NCBI RefSeq assembly: GCF_903944925.1
Contig: NZ_CAJATU010000167.1
Location: forward strand, 34,212-98,211
Reading direction: 5' to 3'
From: an uncultured Rhodopila sp.
Lineage (GTDB): Bacteria; Pseudomonadota; Alphaproteobacteria; Acetobacterales; Acetobacteraceae
DNA: 64,000 bases
Positions 46,253 through 55,828 of this stretch are shown in pieces. Positions within the stretch are counted from its first letter, which is position 1, and the number at the start of each line of letters is the position of its first letter. Position numbers and translations under genes: made by a program. The notes under the pieces are model-generated. The model made no database searches. It saw nothing but the letters and a program-made list of their open reading frames with translations, and was not told where the DNA came from.

Positions 46253-47110
46253 CTAGGCGCTCTCCCGCAGGTCGTCCCGTGGCGCCTCGGCTTCCCGGCG
46301 CAGGCGCCGGAAGCTGCGCACGCTGAACGGCAGCATCGCCAGGTAGATAAAGCTCGCCGCTGCCAGCGCCCCCCAGGGATCGGCGATCATCACCGCGGCA
46401 TAGGCGCATGTGCCCAGCAGCAGCGGCAGCACATAGTCGGATGGGACCTTGAAGTTCTTGAAGCTCCAGACCGGCAGTGTCGAGACCAGCAGCCAGGCGG
46501 TGCCGATCAATACGACGGCGCAGAGCAGGGGGTTGCGCGCCGCGGTGTTCAGCCACTCCCAGTCCAGGTTTTCCGCCTCCAGCCCCAGGAACAGCGGAAA
46601 CAGCGCCAGGCCGGCGCCGGCCGGGGCCGGCACGCCGGTGAAGAAGCTGTGGGCGTAGGCAGGACGCGGCGCCCCATCCAGCGACGCGTTGAACCGCGCC
46701 AGCCGCAGCGCCATGCAGACCGAGAACACCACCCCGGGCGCGTAGCCGTATGCTCCGCCGCGGTGCAACGACCACAGATACAGGACGAACGGAGGCGCCA
46801 CGCCGAAGCACAGGAAGTCGGACAGGCTGTCGAACTCCGCGCCGAAGCGCGACGTCGCCTTCAGCAGGCGCGCGAGGCGGCCGTCCAGCCCGTCGATCAC
46901 TCCGGCGACGACGATGGCCACGCCCGCCGCGCCGAATCGGCCTTCCAGCCCGAAGCGCATCGCGGTCAGGCCGCAGCACAACCCGATCATCGTCATCAGG
47001 TTGGGTATGATGCGGTTGAACGACGGGCCCTTGTAGCGCGGCCGTTCCCGCTTGCGCGGGCGGTACCGGCGCAGGCGCCTTATCGGCGAGATGTTGGGCC
47101 GATCGCTCAC
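46253..47110 (-). CDS. pssA: CDP-diacylglycerol-serine O-phosphatidyltransferase
   Basis: Makes phosphatidylserine, the precursor of phosphatidylethanolamine. A 285-residue membrane enzyme with the CDP-alcohol phosphotransferase signature D73-G-x-D76-G-x-x-A-R ... F-G-x-x-x-D94-S-x-x-D98. The start is GTG at 47110 (GTGA overlap with the psd stop), giving an N-terminal Arg-rich region. It is co-translated with psd in one operon, so both steps of phosphatidylethanolamine synthesis are coupled. Confidence 0.94.
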   Translation of the reverse strand: MSDRPNISPIRRLRRYRPRKRERPRYKGPSFNRIIPNLMTMIGLCCGLTAMRFGLEGRFGAAGVAIVVAGVIDGLDGRLARLLKATSRFGAEFDSLSDFLCFGVAPPFVLYLWSLHRGGAYGYAPGVVFSVCMALRLARFNASLDGAPRPAYAHSFFTGVPAPAGAGLALFPLFLGLEAENLDWEWLNTAARNPLLCAVVLIGTAWLLVSTLPVWSFKNFKVPSDYVLPLLLGTCAYAAVMIADPWGALAAASFIYLAMLPFSVRSFRRLRREAEAPRDDLRESA

Positions 47111-47778
47111 GTTGCCGGTTCGGCTATGACGGTTTCGCCGCCAACCATGGTTTGTCCCTCGATGACCAGCGGCGCCACGCCCTCCGGCAAATACAGGTCG
47201 GTGCGGCTGCCGAAGCGGATCAGGCCGAAGCGGTCGCCGGCGGTGACACGGTCGCCTTCCTTCACGAAGCACAGGATGCGGCGGGCGATCAGGCCGGCGA
47301 TCTGCACCACCGCGATCTCCTGCCCGTTGTCGAGGCGGATCGCCAGGGCGTTACGTTCATTCAGTTCGCTGGCCTTGTCCAAGGCGGCGCTGACGAAGGC
47401 GCCGCTGTGGTAGGCGACGCGGGTGACGACACCGCCGATGGGCAGGCGGTTGACGTGGACGTTGAGCACCGACAGGAAGATCGAGACTTTCCAGCGCGGC
47501 GCGCTGCCGAGGCCGAGCTCGGCCGGCGGCGGCGCCAGCGTGACCGACACGACGCGGCCGTCGGCGGGGGCCAGGAACAGGCCGTGGCGGCGCGGCGGGA
47601 AGCGCTCGGGGTCGCGGAAGAAATACAGGCAGAACAGGGTGAAGATCAGCCCGAGCCAGATCAGGAACGCCCCCAGCACCAGCCCGAACATGATGGCGAC
47701 CAGGCCGCAGATGATGAACGGGCGTCCGGCCGGATGCGGCGGGACGAGGGATTGGCGGATGTCGGCTAGGATGCTCAT
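47107..47778 (-). CDS. psd: Phosphatidylserine decarboxylase (archaeal/alphaproteobacterial short type)
   Basis: A 223-residue membrane-associated enzyme that decarboxylates phosphatidylserine. It self-cleaves at Gly190-Ser191 in IRFGSRTDLYLP to give the pyruvoyl subunit. TM segments lie at about 22-45. Length fits the short Psd class. ATG at 47778 is chosen over non-ATG upstream readings. First gene of the psd-pssA pair. Confidence 0.94.
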   Translation of the reverse strand: MSILADIRQSLVPPHPAGRPFIICGLVAIMFGLVLGAFLIWLGLIFTLFCLYFFRDPERFPPRRHGLFLAPADGRVVSVTLAPPPAELGLGSAPRWKVSIFLSVLNVHVNRLPIGGVVTRVAYHSGAFVSAALDKASELNERNALAIRLDNGQEIAVVQIAGLIARRILCFVKEGDRVTAGDRFGLIRFGSRTDLYLPEGVAPLVIEGQTMVGGETVIAEPAT

Positions 47779-47899
47779 CAGGCGAGGGGTTATGACGGGT
47801 TCGGTTGCGGGCGGCAAGCGGGTGTTGTTTCGGCATCGTGGGTCAGCCCGGCCGCAGCGGATACCATAGGCTGCCTCTCGCGGGGTCCGGAGGGTTGGA

Positions 47900-48533
47900 A
47901 TGGACGCGGGTTCATTGAATGAGGTGCGTGAGGCCATTGATCGGCATAGCGCATACCAGTCTCCGCCGCTGACCAAATTCCGTCAGATCCAGACGGTTGG
48001 CGCGGTCCACCACCGCTTGCTGTGGATACATCCCTTCCTTGACGGCAATGGACGCGTGGCGCGGCCGATGTCGCATGCTCTGTCAAGCGACTCGGCATCG
48101 GAACGAGCCTGTGGTCCGTGGCGCGTGGGCTGGCGCGTGACGAGACGCATTACTGCTGGAGCCGGCCGATGGGCCGCGCGAGCGTGATCGCGACGGCCGG
48201 GGCAATCTCACCCAGTGGGGCCTCATTGAATTTTGTAGAGTCTTCCTCAACCAGTCGGTCGACCAGATCCGCTTCAGGAGCGGATTGCTGGAGCCGGCAA
48301 CCCTGCTGACGCGCATCGAGATCCATGTCGAGGAGGAGATACGGGCGAAGCGCCTGCCGCCCGGCAGTTTTGCGGTGCTACGGGAAGCGGTGATCGCCGG
48401 GCAGCTTGAGCGGGTCAAAATTCGGTCTCTCACCGGCCATGGGGAACGCGGCGCGAGGAACGTGACGGCGGCCCTCGTCAATCGTGGCATGCTGACGGCT
48501 TCGTCGCACCGCGCGCCGCTGCGCCTCGCCAGT
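47900..48533 (+). pseudogene. Fic-domain gene broken by frameshifts
   Basis: Three frames are needed to read one Fic protein. Frame 1 (47900-48080) gives HHRLLWIHPFLDGNGRVARP, the HPFxDGNGRxxR AMPylation motif. Frame 2 (48091-48152) gives LGIGTSLWSVARGLARDETH. Frame 3 (48153-48533) gives LLEPADGPRERDRDGRG, then LLEPATLLTRIEIHVEEEIR and ends NRGMLTASSHRAPLRLA, the C-terminal winged-helix-like part. At least two indels break it. The original would have transferred AMP or another nucleotide to a target protein; no toxin/antitoxin partner is visible. Confidence 0.8.
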
Positions 48534-48915
48534 CGCGATCATGAGGGAGTTTTCCTCCGATCTCATGGTGTCTTCAGTGCACGATGTCCGCCGACGCTGC
48601 CCTGCATTTCGCCTCTGTTGCCTGGATCGCATGCATGGCACTGGTTCCGTGCTGCTCGTCCGGGTCGTTGCCGGAGCGGCGGCGTTGCTGCTGTTCGGCG
48701 CCGCGCTTCGCTGACGTTCGGACCTTATTCTTCGGCGCGCCGCGCCCCGGGATTCGGGTATCGCAATGAAACAGATCGGGCGCTCGCGAACGTGTGGTCT
48801 TGCCCGCCCGATTACTTACGTGCATAGTCGATGACGGTCACTGAAGATTTTCCACGACCGGCGGAAGCATCAGTGAAAAATGCCAAGATTAACAAACAAA
48901 TACAGGGGGAATTCC
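48534..48915. other. 382-base region with no trusted gene
   Basis: Follows the Fic remnant. A short hydrophobic reading around 48632-48713 (GSVLLVRVVAGAAALLLFGA) has no start support. Before 48916 the sequence turns AT-rich (AAAAATGCCAAGATTAAC), probably carrying the promoter of the two-gene locus that follows. Confidence 0.45.
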
Positions 48916-49152
48916 ATGCCACTTCTCGGGGTCAATGATACCGACGACATTCCGGCCGGACTGGACAACGCTCGAATTAGCCTGGTGCCGGTCGGAGGAT
49001 TGACGCAGCAGGCCACTGTGCATTTCGGTCCGGCTCACGTTGTTGTAAGCAGCACTCACGGCCAGCGGCAGGTGTTGCGGCGGGATCAGGGCGGCGGCAC
49101 CACGACGTTTCGCAACAGCGGGCCGGGCACGGTCGATATCGAGTATTATTAA
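48916..49152 (+). CDS. Small beta-rich hypothetical protein, 78 aa
   Basis: No family recognised. It starts MPLLGVNDTDDIPAGLDNAR and ends TTFRNSGPGTVDIEYY, with alternating hydrophobic residues typical of a small beta-sandwich. AGGGGGA lies 6-12 bases upstream of the ATG at 48916; longer in-frame readings lack a ribosome site. It lies 121 bases before the 1452-residue gene on the same strand and may be its partner, by position only. Confidence 0.65.
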   Translation: MPLLGVNDTDDIPAGLDNARISLVPVGGLTQQATVHFGPAHVVVSSTHGQRQVLRRDQGGGTTTFRNSGPGTVDIEYY

Positions 49153-49273
49153 ATAATACCGATAGTAAAATGACCTGATTAGAAACGATATGGCTTCGGT
49201 GCCGTCCGCCGGTCGACCCGGCGGGCGGAATCGCGTGCCGTGATAACACCCCACCTCACATTGGAGCAGTCCG

Positions 49274-52200
49274 GTGCCCGACACGATGACTCCCAACGCC
49301 GCCCTGTTGTCGTCCGGGACTTTGGCGAGGGTCGGCGCGCCCGGCCCGGTCAGCGCTGCGCCCGGCCGCGTCGTCGACGCGCCGCCAATCTTCACCGATC
49401 CCTATGTGGTGGTGCAGACGATCCTCGCCGAGACGGACAATCAGGATCTCAGCTATCTGACGATCTCGGAGATCAACGAACCGGAGCGGGACCTCGATCT
49501 GACATCGCTCGAAACGAGAATGACTGATGAAACGGGTGCACCGCTGCCGGACATCACCGCCGCGGGCAAGACGCTGGTCGTGCAAGTGTCGGGCGTGCGG
49601 GTCATCTGGGACCGCACGGTGGCGGCCAGCGCGCCGCTGATGGCATACAACAACGCGACGGACGTCGCCGAGTTCAACATTTTTGCCGATACGGTGATTA
49701 TCGGCGAGCCGATGATCTTGCCGGGCTGCGACGTGCACATCCACGCGCGACGGCTGGAGTTTCGCGGCAACGGTTGCATCAACACGGACGCCCTGTTCCT
49801 GTCCCAGGCGGCCGTTCTGACAGGCGCGACCGGTGCGCGCGGCGCTCGTGGCGGCAATGTTTCGCTGTTTATAAAGACCGACAAGACTCCCAATTTTCCG
49901 AATCGTCCACTTGAACCGTGGTGGAGCAAGGAGACCTGGCCGGCCGACCTCGCAGACTACAAGGCCGGCATGTACGCTGACCGCGCCGGAGCGGACGGTC
50001 GAAAGCTGATCAGCACGCGGGGTGGCCAAGGACAGAAAGGCGGTCCCGGCGGCACCACGCGGAAGCCGCGAAGTTTCGGTCCGGTGCCGACCCAGAAGAA
50101 GGCAAAGCTGATGCAGCGTCTTGCCGAGACACCCTTACGCCCTGCTGGCTCCGGCGGGTATCTTTCGTATCGAGGCAAAAATGTCGTCATCTCCGTTGCC
50201 AATTCAGATTTGACCCTTAAGAACTGGGCGGGTGGACTGCGCGACATTGGCGGTGGTAACGTCTTGCGTGCTCATTTGCTTCCGGAATGGAACGGCAAGC
50301 AATTGACGTTGGGAGACAACAACACGGGCATGGCATACCCTCTGGCGCCGCTAGAGGACTACAATCCGAATGCCGCCGAATGGCCCCCGCGGGATGGCGA
50401 AGATGCGGAACCGGCGGGAAAGCCGGGCGATGGCGGCCCGGGCGGAGACCTATCGACGACAAGAAACGACCTCCAGTTCGTCGGCGGCGGTAACGGGCAT
50501 CTTGCCGGCCCGTGCACCGACTGCGCCGGTGGCGCGGCCGGGAAAATGGGCGGGAAAACGAAGGGGGAGGCACCCGATCAGCCGAGCACCTACAAGGTGG
50601 AAACGGCGGTCGCCTTACTGAACACGTCCCGCTCTCATTATGGATGGGATGTTGCCTGGTTTACAATCGACCGCACGGAAGTGCGCGAAGAACCGTTCAC
50701 CCTGAAAGCCGGGAAGGATGCCGAACCGCTGGGTCCGGCCGAGACCGGACCCACTGGCCGCCTTCGCGATCTCGACCGCGGACCCGTGCCCAACGTCCCG
50801 TGGATGCATCCGCTCCAGGTGCGGGCCGTCGTGCGGTATTGCCGGGACCTGTTCTTGCAGGGCCATCGGGAAAAGGCCCATGCACTCCTGTCGGCATATC
50901 ACGAAAACTTGCGGCCCGCGCTGTACCCAGAAGGACGCACAGTGAACGGTTGGCCGCCGGGCTGGCCGGAGACGATGCGTCCCTGGGCCGACGCGCTGCT
51001 GGACCTGGCGATGGAAGTTGACGCAATGATGTCGCGGCTGGAAAGCAGCCGGGATTACTTCGGCAATCCTGTCGGCTGGGCCCCGATCCTGTCGTTGGCT
51101 TCCAACCTGCAGATCTACAATGCCGAGATCGACGAGGCGATCGGCCAGCTTTGGTTCTCCTATCGGGTCCGCAAGGCGTTCAAAAGCGTGGAGGACGCGG
51201 CGAATGAATTGTCCGCGGCGGCCAACGGGTTGGACAGTACCGCCGAAAAGCTCGGCGGGACGCTCACCAAGGCAGCGCAGGCATTGCCGGCCCTGATCAC
51301 CGCTCTGCGAGACAAAAGAGATACCTTCACGAAGAAAAAGGCGGATTTGGAAGCGAAGGTTGGTGCCTTGCGCGACCAGGCGGGATCAAACGAAGAGCGC
51401 AAGCGGACGATCAACGCGATCTTCGGAATCATCGAGGCGGCATCGGCGGTCATTCCCGTCGGCCAGCCATATTTGAAGGCCGCCGGCAGCACGCTGAAGG
51501 GGGCCGCAGGGTTTTTCACCGCGAAGCCGAACGAAATGAGCAAGCAGGTGGAAACGTTCATGGGTGGCCTCGCAACCGGCCTGGACACCATAAGCGGCGG
51601 CCTGAAGCCGGATAGTTACGGCGCTTCGATGCTGAAACAGTTCGATGATGATTTGAAAGTCATCGAGACCAACGAAACCGATGTCACCGCCATGACGACG
51701 GCGCGCGATGAGGCCTTCAAACAGGTCGACAAGCAGGCGCCGCTGTTCGAAGCCTTCCGCAAGGCGCGCGCCGCGGTATCGCAGCAGGAGCTGGACCTGC
51801 GATCGCTCGACGACGATATCCGTGCCCTCGAGGAACGCATCGACTTCCTGACGAGGCGGCGGCCGGACGATCCCGAACCGGGTACGCCGGACGACGAGGA
51901 GACGAAATCCAGGCGCGTGGAAATCGACAAGGAGCTCGAACTGAAGCGACCCAAGCTTAAGGAGAAGCAGGATCAGCGCGCCAAGAAAGACAGCGAGCTG
52001 CCGGCGTTGAAGCAAGCGGCCCAGACCGCGTCCGACAAGCTCGAGACGTCTGAGGAGCGTTACGCCCTGGCCACCAAGAGCGCGGATGTGAAGGCGGAAC
52101 TTGCGAAGCAGAAGAAGCTGGTCGGCCAGGCGAAAATCGAACGAGCAGCGAAAATCGCGGAGGCGCAGCGGGCGCTGACGAGCGCAAGCAAAGCGCTGGG

Positions 52201-53632
52201 CGGACTCGGCGGCTCGATCAAGGAGCTGATGCTGCCGGCCGAGGAGGTTCAGGCGCGGGTCGATGCGGAACTGGCGCAACTTCAGAAGGACGACCCGGCC
52301 TACAAAGCGCTGAAGGCCGAGACCGACAAATTGGAACTCGGCGTGACTTCGCTGGACCAGTCGGTGATGGCGACGCGGACCCAGATGGTGTCGGCGACCC
52401 GCAACTGGCTGGAGAACCGGACGCAAGCGCAGGCGCTGCGGCGTTTGCAGCGGACGAAGATGAAGTCGCTCGATCACGGCGTGCTGCAGCATGTCGAGAA
52501 AATGAAGGATGACGCCTACGAACGACTGGTGCGCTCGCAGTATTATATCCAGAAGGCCTATGAACATGTGTTCCTGGAGCCGTGCCCGGCGGCGGATTAC
52601 CGGTTGAAGGATCTGACCGAGAAAATCGAGGCTCTTTTGGAGACCGCCCACAGCGCAAATCTGACGGAGAACGATTTCGTCATGCTGCGGAAGCTGTTCC
52701 GGCGCCCGCTCTTGACGATCGCCGACAGGATCATTGCCCGGCTGCAGAATGAGTCCAGCGGCCGGCTGATGAAGTTCACTGCGACGCTATCGGACGAGGT
52801 CAGGGACAGGTTGAACCGCGACGGCTATGTGCGTTGCAACCTGGTCGAGGCGCTGGGTCTACCGTTCGACAAAAGCAACCAAAGACTGATGGGGATCAGC
52901 CTCAAGAATGTCACATTCACCGGTAACGTGCCGAGCAAAGCGAGCACCTACCGGCTGTCAATCACCCACCTTGGCACCTCGCTCATACGTGGCAAAGACG
53001 CGCTATATTGTTTCACCGCCGGTCAACCGACTCAGGGCGGCCGCGCCACCTGGGGCTTCAGTTGGAATATAGCAAAGAAAACGCCGTCGGATGACGCCAG
53101 GAGCTGGGAAACCAGCGACATCTTAACGATAATTCTCGGCACACCTGCCGGCGGAGAGGACTGGGGGCGGCTTTCGGAGTTTCATCCAGGCATCTTGTCC
53201 GACTTCCAGATTTCCCATGGCTGGGGGTCGAACGTTCCGAACAGTCCACAGATCGGCGACGTCGAGCTTGAAGTGACAATGAGCTACGAGGATCTTGGCG
53301 ATTCCTCGTATTTGCTCCACGTGCGCGTGTCGGACGACCTGCGGCCGCCGATCGCGGTCGGTTACGTGTCCGATCCGTCGACTCAGCCGAACCAGGGCGG
53401 TTACGGCAGTTTCTTCCGCCTGATGCAATCCCGGACGAAGGTGTACGTATCCGCCATGCCGACCTACGGCAAGTGCAAGTTCTCCTACTGGGAAACAAAC
53501 GTTCCTGAATCCGATCCGGAGCAGTTGCAGAAGTTGCGCTATGAGTTCCAGCATGGCCAGGATCGGGTCGTGAAAGCCGTCTATGATGCACCGGCGCCTT
53601 TGGTTTGTGCCCGTGGCCGGGGCGGTAAGTAA
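49274..53632 (+). CDS. Giant protein with Gly-rich and long coiled-coil regions, function unknown
   Basis: A 1452-residue protein I cannot assign. No signal peptide. Residues 1-180 look beta-rich; glycine-rich, collagen-like clusters lie at about 183-195 (GATGARGARGGN), 239-261, 385-405 and 425-450. Residues about 630-1080 are strongly charged helical/coiled-coil (KAAQALPALITALRDKRDTF; EERIDFLTRRR; KLKEKQDQRAKKDSE). The last 300 residues are beta-rich (GISLKNVTFTGNVPS; HLGTSLIRG). The order helix bundle then beta-sandwich recalls pore-forming or Tc-like toxins, only as a guess. Start is GTG at 49274, with GGAG 7 bases upstream; ATG at 49286 is too far from it. Confidence 0.88.
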   Translation: MPDTMTPNAALLSSGTLARVGAPGPVSAAPGRVVDAPPIFTDPYVVVQTILAETDNQDLSYLTISEINEPERDLDLTSLETRMTDETGAPLPDITAAGKTLVVQVSGVRVIWDRTVAASAPLMAYNNATDVAEFNIFADTVIIGEPMILPGCDVHIHARRLEFRGNGCINTDALFLSQAAVLTGATGARGARGGNVSLFIKTDKTPNFPNRPLEPWWSKETWPADLADYKAGMYADRAGADGRKLISTRGGQGQKGGPGGTTRKPRSFGPVPTQKKAKLMQRLAETPLRPAGSGGYLSYRGKNVVISVANSDLTLKNWAGGLRDIGGGNVLRAHLLPEWNGKQLTLGDNNTGMAYPLAPLEDYNPNAAEWPPRDGEDAEPAGKPGDGGPGGDLSTTRNDLQFVGGGNGHLAGPCTDCAGGAAGKMGGKTKGEAPDQPSTYKVETAVALLNTSRSHYGWDVAWFTIDRTEVREEPFTLKAGKDAEPLGPAETGPTGRLRDLDRGPVPNVPWMHPLQVRAVVRYCRDLFLQGHREKAHALLSAYHENLRPALYPEGRTVNGWPPGWPETMRPWADALLDLAMEVDAMMSRLESSRDYFGNPVGWAPILSLASNLQIYNAEIDEAIGQLWFSYRVRKAFKSVEDAANELSAAANGLDSTAEKLGGTLTKAAQALPALITALRDKRDTFTKKKADLEAKVGALRDQAGSNEERKRTINAIFGIIEAASAVIPVGQPYLKAAGSTLKGAAGFFTAKPNEMSKQVETFMGGLATGLDTISGGLKPDSYGASMLKQFDDDLKVIETNETDVTAMTTARDEAFKQVDKQAPLFEAFRKARAAVSQQELDLRSLDDDIRALEERIDFLTRRRPDDPEPGTPDDEETKSRRVEIDKELELKRPKLKEKQDQRAKKDSELPALKQAAQTASDKLETSEERYALATKSADVKAELAKQKKLVGQAKIERAAKIAEAQRALTSASKALGGLGGSIKELMLPAEEVQARVDAELAQLQKDDPAYKALKAETDKLELGVTSLDQSVMATRTQMVSATRNWLENRTQAQALRRLQRTKMKSLDHGVLQHVEKMKDDAYERLVRSQYYIQKAYEHVFLEPCPAADYRLKDLTEKIEALLETAHSANLTENDFVMLRKLFRRPLLTIADRIIARLQNESSGRLMKFTATLSDEVRDRLNRDGYVRCNLVEALGLPFDKSNQRLMGISLKNVTFTGNVPSKASTYRLSITHLGTSLIRGKDALYCFTAGQPTQGGRATWGFSWNIAKKTPSDDARSWETSDILTIILGTPAGGEDWGRLSEFHPGILSDFQISHGWGSNVPNSPQIGDVELEVTMSYEDLGDSSYLLHVRVSDDLRPPIAVGYVSDPSTQPNQGGYGSFFRLMQSRTKVYVSAMPTYGKCKFSYWETNVPESDPEQLQKLRYEFQHGQDRVVKAVYDAPAPLVCARGRGGK

Positions 53633-53713
53633 TACCTAAGGGGGCGATACCGTGTGCTGTCCGTCGGCACAGAGGCGGGGCCACTTGTGGCAATCGCTCA
53701 ACCATCCGCGGCC

Positions 53714-54664
53714 TCAGCGCGCCTCGCCCTCGAAATCCAGCATCGCGGTGGCCAGCTCGCCGGGGCATTCCTCCGGCAGGAAATGGCCGCAGCCCTCGCC
53801 GATGGCACCGCCGGTGACATGGTTGCCGAGCGGCGCGATCGTCGCGCGCAGCGAGTCGCCGACTCCGTCGCTGCCGCCGAGTGCGAGCACCGGCATCTCC
53901 AGCCGGTGCGCGGCGCGCGCCCGGGCCCGGGCAAGCTCGTCGGCGCTGAATGCGGTGCGATACCATTCGAAGCTCGCCCGCGCCGCGCCCGGGGCGGAGA
54001 AGACGCGGACGTACTCATCGAGCGCGGCGGGCTCGATGGCGTAGTTGCGCGTGGCCTTGGTTTCGAAGATCCAGGACAGGTAGGCACGCTCGTGACCCTG
54101 GACGAGGATCTCCGGCAGGTCATCCAGCCGGTTGAAGGCGAACTGCCAGCTTTTCAGGTTCGCGGCGGCACTCGGGATGCCCGGTGGCGCGGGCGGCGAG
54201 ATGCCGGGCAGGGCGGATTCGGTCAGCACCAGCCGCCTGACGTCGCCGGGGTAGAGTTCGGCGTGGGCGAGGGCGATCCAGGTGCCGACATCATGCCCGG
54301 CAATGTCGATGCCGCCCGGGCGGGCGAGACCGGTTGCCGCCAGGAAGCCGTGCAGGTCGCTGGCGGCGGTGTCGAGGCCGTAGCCGCCCTCCGGCTTGTC
54401 GCTGTCGCCGAAGCCGCGCGGATCGAGCACGGTGACCTGCCGCCCTGCCTTGACCAGCAGCGGAATGACCTTGCGCCAGGCGATCCAACTCTCCGGCCAC
54501 CCCGGCAGCAGGACGATCGGCTCACCCGAGCCTGCCGTGACGTAGTGGAAGCGCACTCCATCCACCCGGACCACGTGATGCGCGACCTCGCTCGTTTGTT
54601 GCGGAAACGCCGCGCTGGCGGTGCAGAGGGTCGCCAGCAGGGCAAGCGACGCGATGGCGCGCAT
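53714..54664 (-). CDS. Exported alpha/beta hydrolase (epoxide hydrolase/dehalogenase-like)
   Basis: A 316-residue protein with a signal peptide (cleavage near residue 19-21, ASA). The nucleophile elbow is GHDVGTW, so Asp is the nucleophile, as in epoxide hydrolases and haloalkane dehalogenases. The oxyanion region is LLPGWPESW and the catalytic His is in CGHFLPEE. Substrate unknown. ATG at 54664. The next gene (54703) lies on the same strand 39 bases upstream, so they may share a transcript. Confidence 0.88.
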   Translation of the reverse strand: MRAIASLALLATLCTASAAFPQQTSEVAHHVVRVDGVRFHYVTAGSGEPIVLLPGWPESWIAWRKVIPLLVKAGRQVTVLDPRGFGDSDKPEGGYGLDTAASDLHGFLAATGLARPGGIDIAGHDVGTWIALAHAELYPGDVRRLVLTESALPGISPPAPPGIPSAAANLKSWQFAFNRLDDLPEILVQGHERAYLSWIFETKATRNYAIEPAALDEYVRVFSAPGAARASFEWYRTAFSADELARARARAAHRLEMPVLALGGSDGVGDSLRATIAPLGNHVTGGAIGEGCGHFLPEECPGELATAMLDFEGEAR

Positions 54665-54702
54665 GGGTTTGGTCTCCTCTCGTTATTTGTCCGGACCGGT
54701 GA

Positions 54703-55143
54703 TCAGTGCAAAACAGTTTGCCCGACCGTGAAGGATACGGTGGCGCGATCCAGCGGCTGGTGGTTGGCGTTGGCGAGGATGATATCGACCTTGTGCGGGC
54801 CGGGAGGCAGGCCGACGATGATCAGCGGCTCGCCGCTCGCATCCGCCCAATGCCAGGGCGCGTCATCGACGACGATATGGATGTGTCCGATACGCGGCGT
54901 CACGTCGAGCGCCTTGGGCCCGAACACCGGCACGATCCGAAGGTTTTCAGCGCGGTATTGAATGAAGACCATGCCCTCGGCGAGCGGTCCGGGTAGCGGC
55001 GGATCGACGATGATCCGGGCAGGGGGCTGCGGTGCCGTCAAGGGGACCACCCCGGGCGGTCCGAGCACATCGGCGGCGGTTTGCGCCGAAACCGCCGCCG
55101 CCGGGAGCAACAGGGCGAGTGCTATCGAAAAGACGCGGTGCAT
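54703..55143 (-). CDS. Exported DUF6130-family protein
   Basis: A 146-residue exported protein with signal peptide (residues 1-20, ending VSA). A conserved core HIHIVVDDAPWHWADASGEP and VGLPPGPHKVDIILANANHQ matches the DUF6130 family as I recall it; function unknown. Probably a beta-sandwich in the periplasm. ATG at 55143. Placed upstream of an alpha/beta hydrolase gene in the same direction. Confidence 0.75.
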   Translation of the reverse strand: MHRVFSIALALLLPAAAVSAQTAADVLGPPGVVPLTAPQPPARIIVDPPLPGPLAEGMVFIQYRAENLRIVPVFGPKALDVTPRIGHIHIVVDDAPWHWADASGEPLIIVGLPPGPHKVDIILANANHQPLDRATVSFTVGQTVLH

Positions 55144-55294
55144 GGTACTGCCCCTTGGTTCGGTCAGGACCGCAGAATAGGCAGTAACAGGAAGACCGGG
55201 CTATTGGACGATAGTATCGCCAGGACGTTGGTATAGGTGCTGCTGCTCGGGTCGAATGCCGATCATGCGGAAATCGGCATTCGCACCCTTTGCG

Positions 55295-55828
55295 TCAGGC
55301 CGGCAGCCGCTGGTCGTATTCGTCCTTCAGGTGGCTCCAGGTGTCCCAGAACGTGTCCGGTTGGCGGCCGTTCGCGCGGGCGACCAACACGCCGAGATGC
55401 GTGTGCCAGCCGGCGGCGACCTTCAGCAGGGTCGGGCGGTCCGGCAGGCGGCGATGGATCAGCGTCAGCATCACCTCGTTGCCCTTCGGTTCGAGCTCGA
55501 AGGTCACGTCGCCGCTGTTGTTCCATGTGAAGGACAGCTTGCGGGGCGGATCGACTTCGGTGATCCGGCTTTGCATTCGGTGTTCGTCCGCAAAGCCCGG
55601 GGGCCGCTGGCCGGGCGGATCGGTCAGTTCGTTGTTGCGCCAGACGAATTCGAACGGGGCGCCGACTTTCAACTCCATATGCGCCGCCGCCAGCCATTGG
55701 CGGCGGAGGTCGCTCTCCGTCAGGTAGGCCCAGATCCGCTCGATGGGTCCGGGCAGCAGGCGCTGGATGGTCAGGGTCGCCGGCTCGGTCAGCACGCCAA
55801 AGGCCAGCATGGTCGCGGGGTCGATCAT
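55295..55828 (-). CDS. SRPBCC/AHSA1-family protein (START-like)
   Basis: A 177-residue protein with a helix-grip fold: RLLPGPIERIWAYLTESDL at the start and TWNNSGDVTFELEPKGNEVM in the centre. These proteins often bind a hydrophobic ligand or act on the partner ArsR gene's pathway. ATG at 55828 overlaps the ArsR stop by 4 bases (ATGA); a longer reading through the ArsR gene is a shadow. Function unknown. Confidence 0.88.
   Translation of the reverse strand: MIDPATMLAFGVLTEPATLTIQRLLPGPIERIWAYLTESDLRRQWLAAAHMELKVGAPFEFVWRNNELTDPPGQRPPGFADEHRMQSRITEVDPPRKLSFTWNNSGDVTFELEPKGNEVMLTLIHRRLPDRPTLLKVAAGWHTHLGVLVARANGRQPDTFWDTWSHLKDEYDQRLPA

Noticed and set aside
46184..47413. 409-codon plus frame opposite pssA-psd
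   Set aside because: Antisense shadow: Gln/His/Arg-rich, while the minus strand shows the CDP-alcohol transferase and GS-autocleavage motifs.
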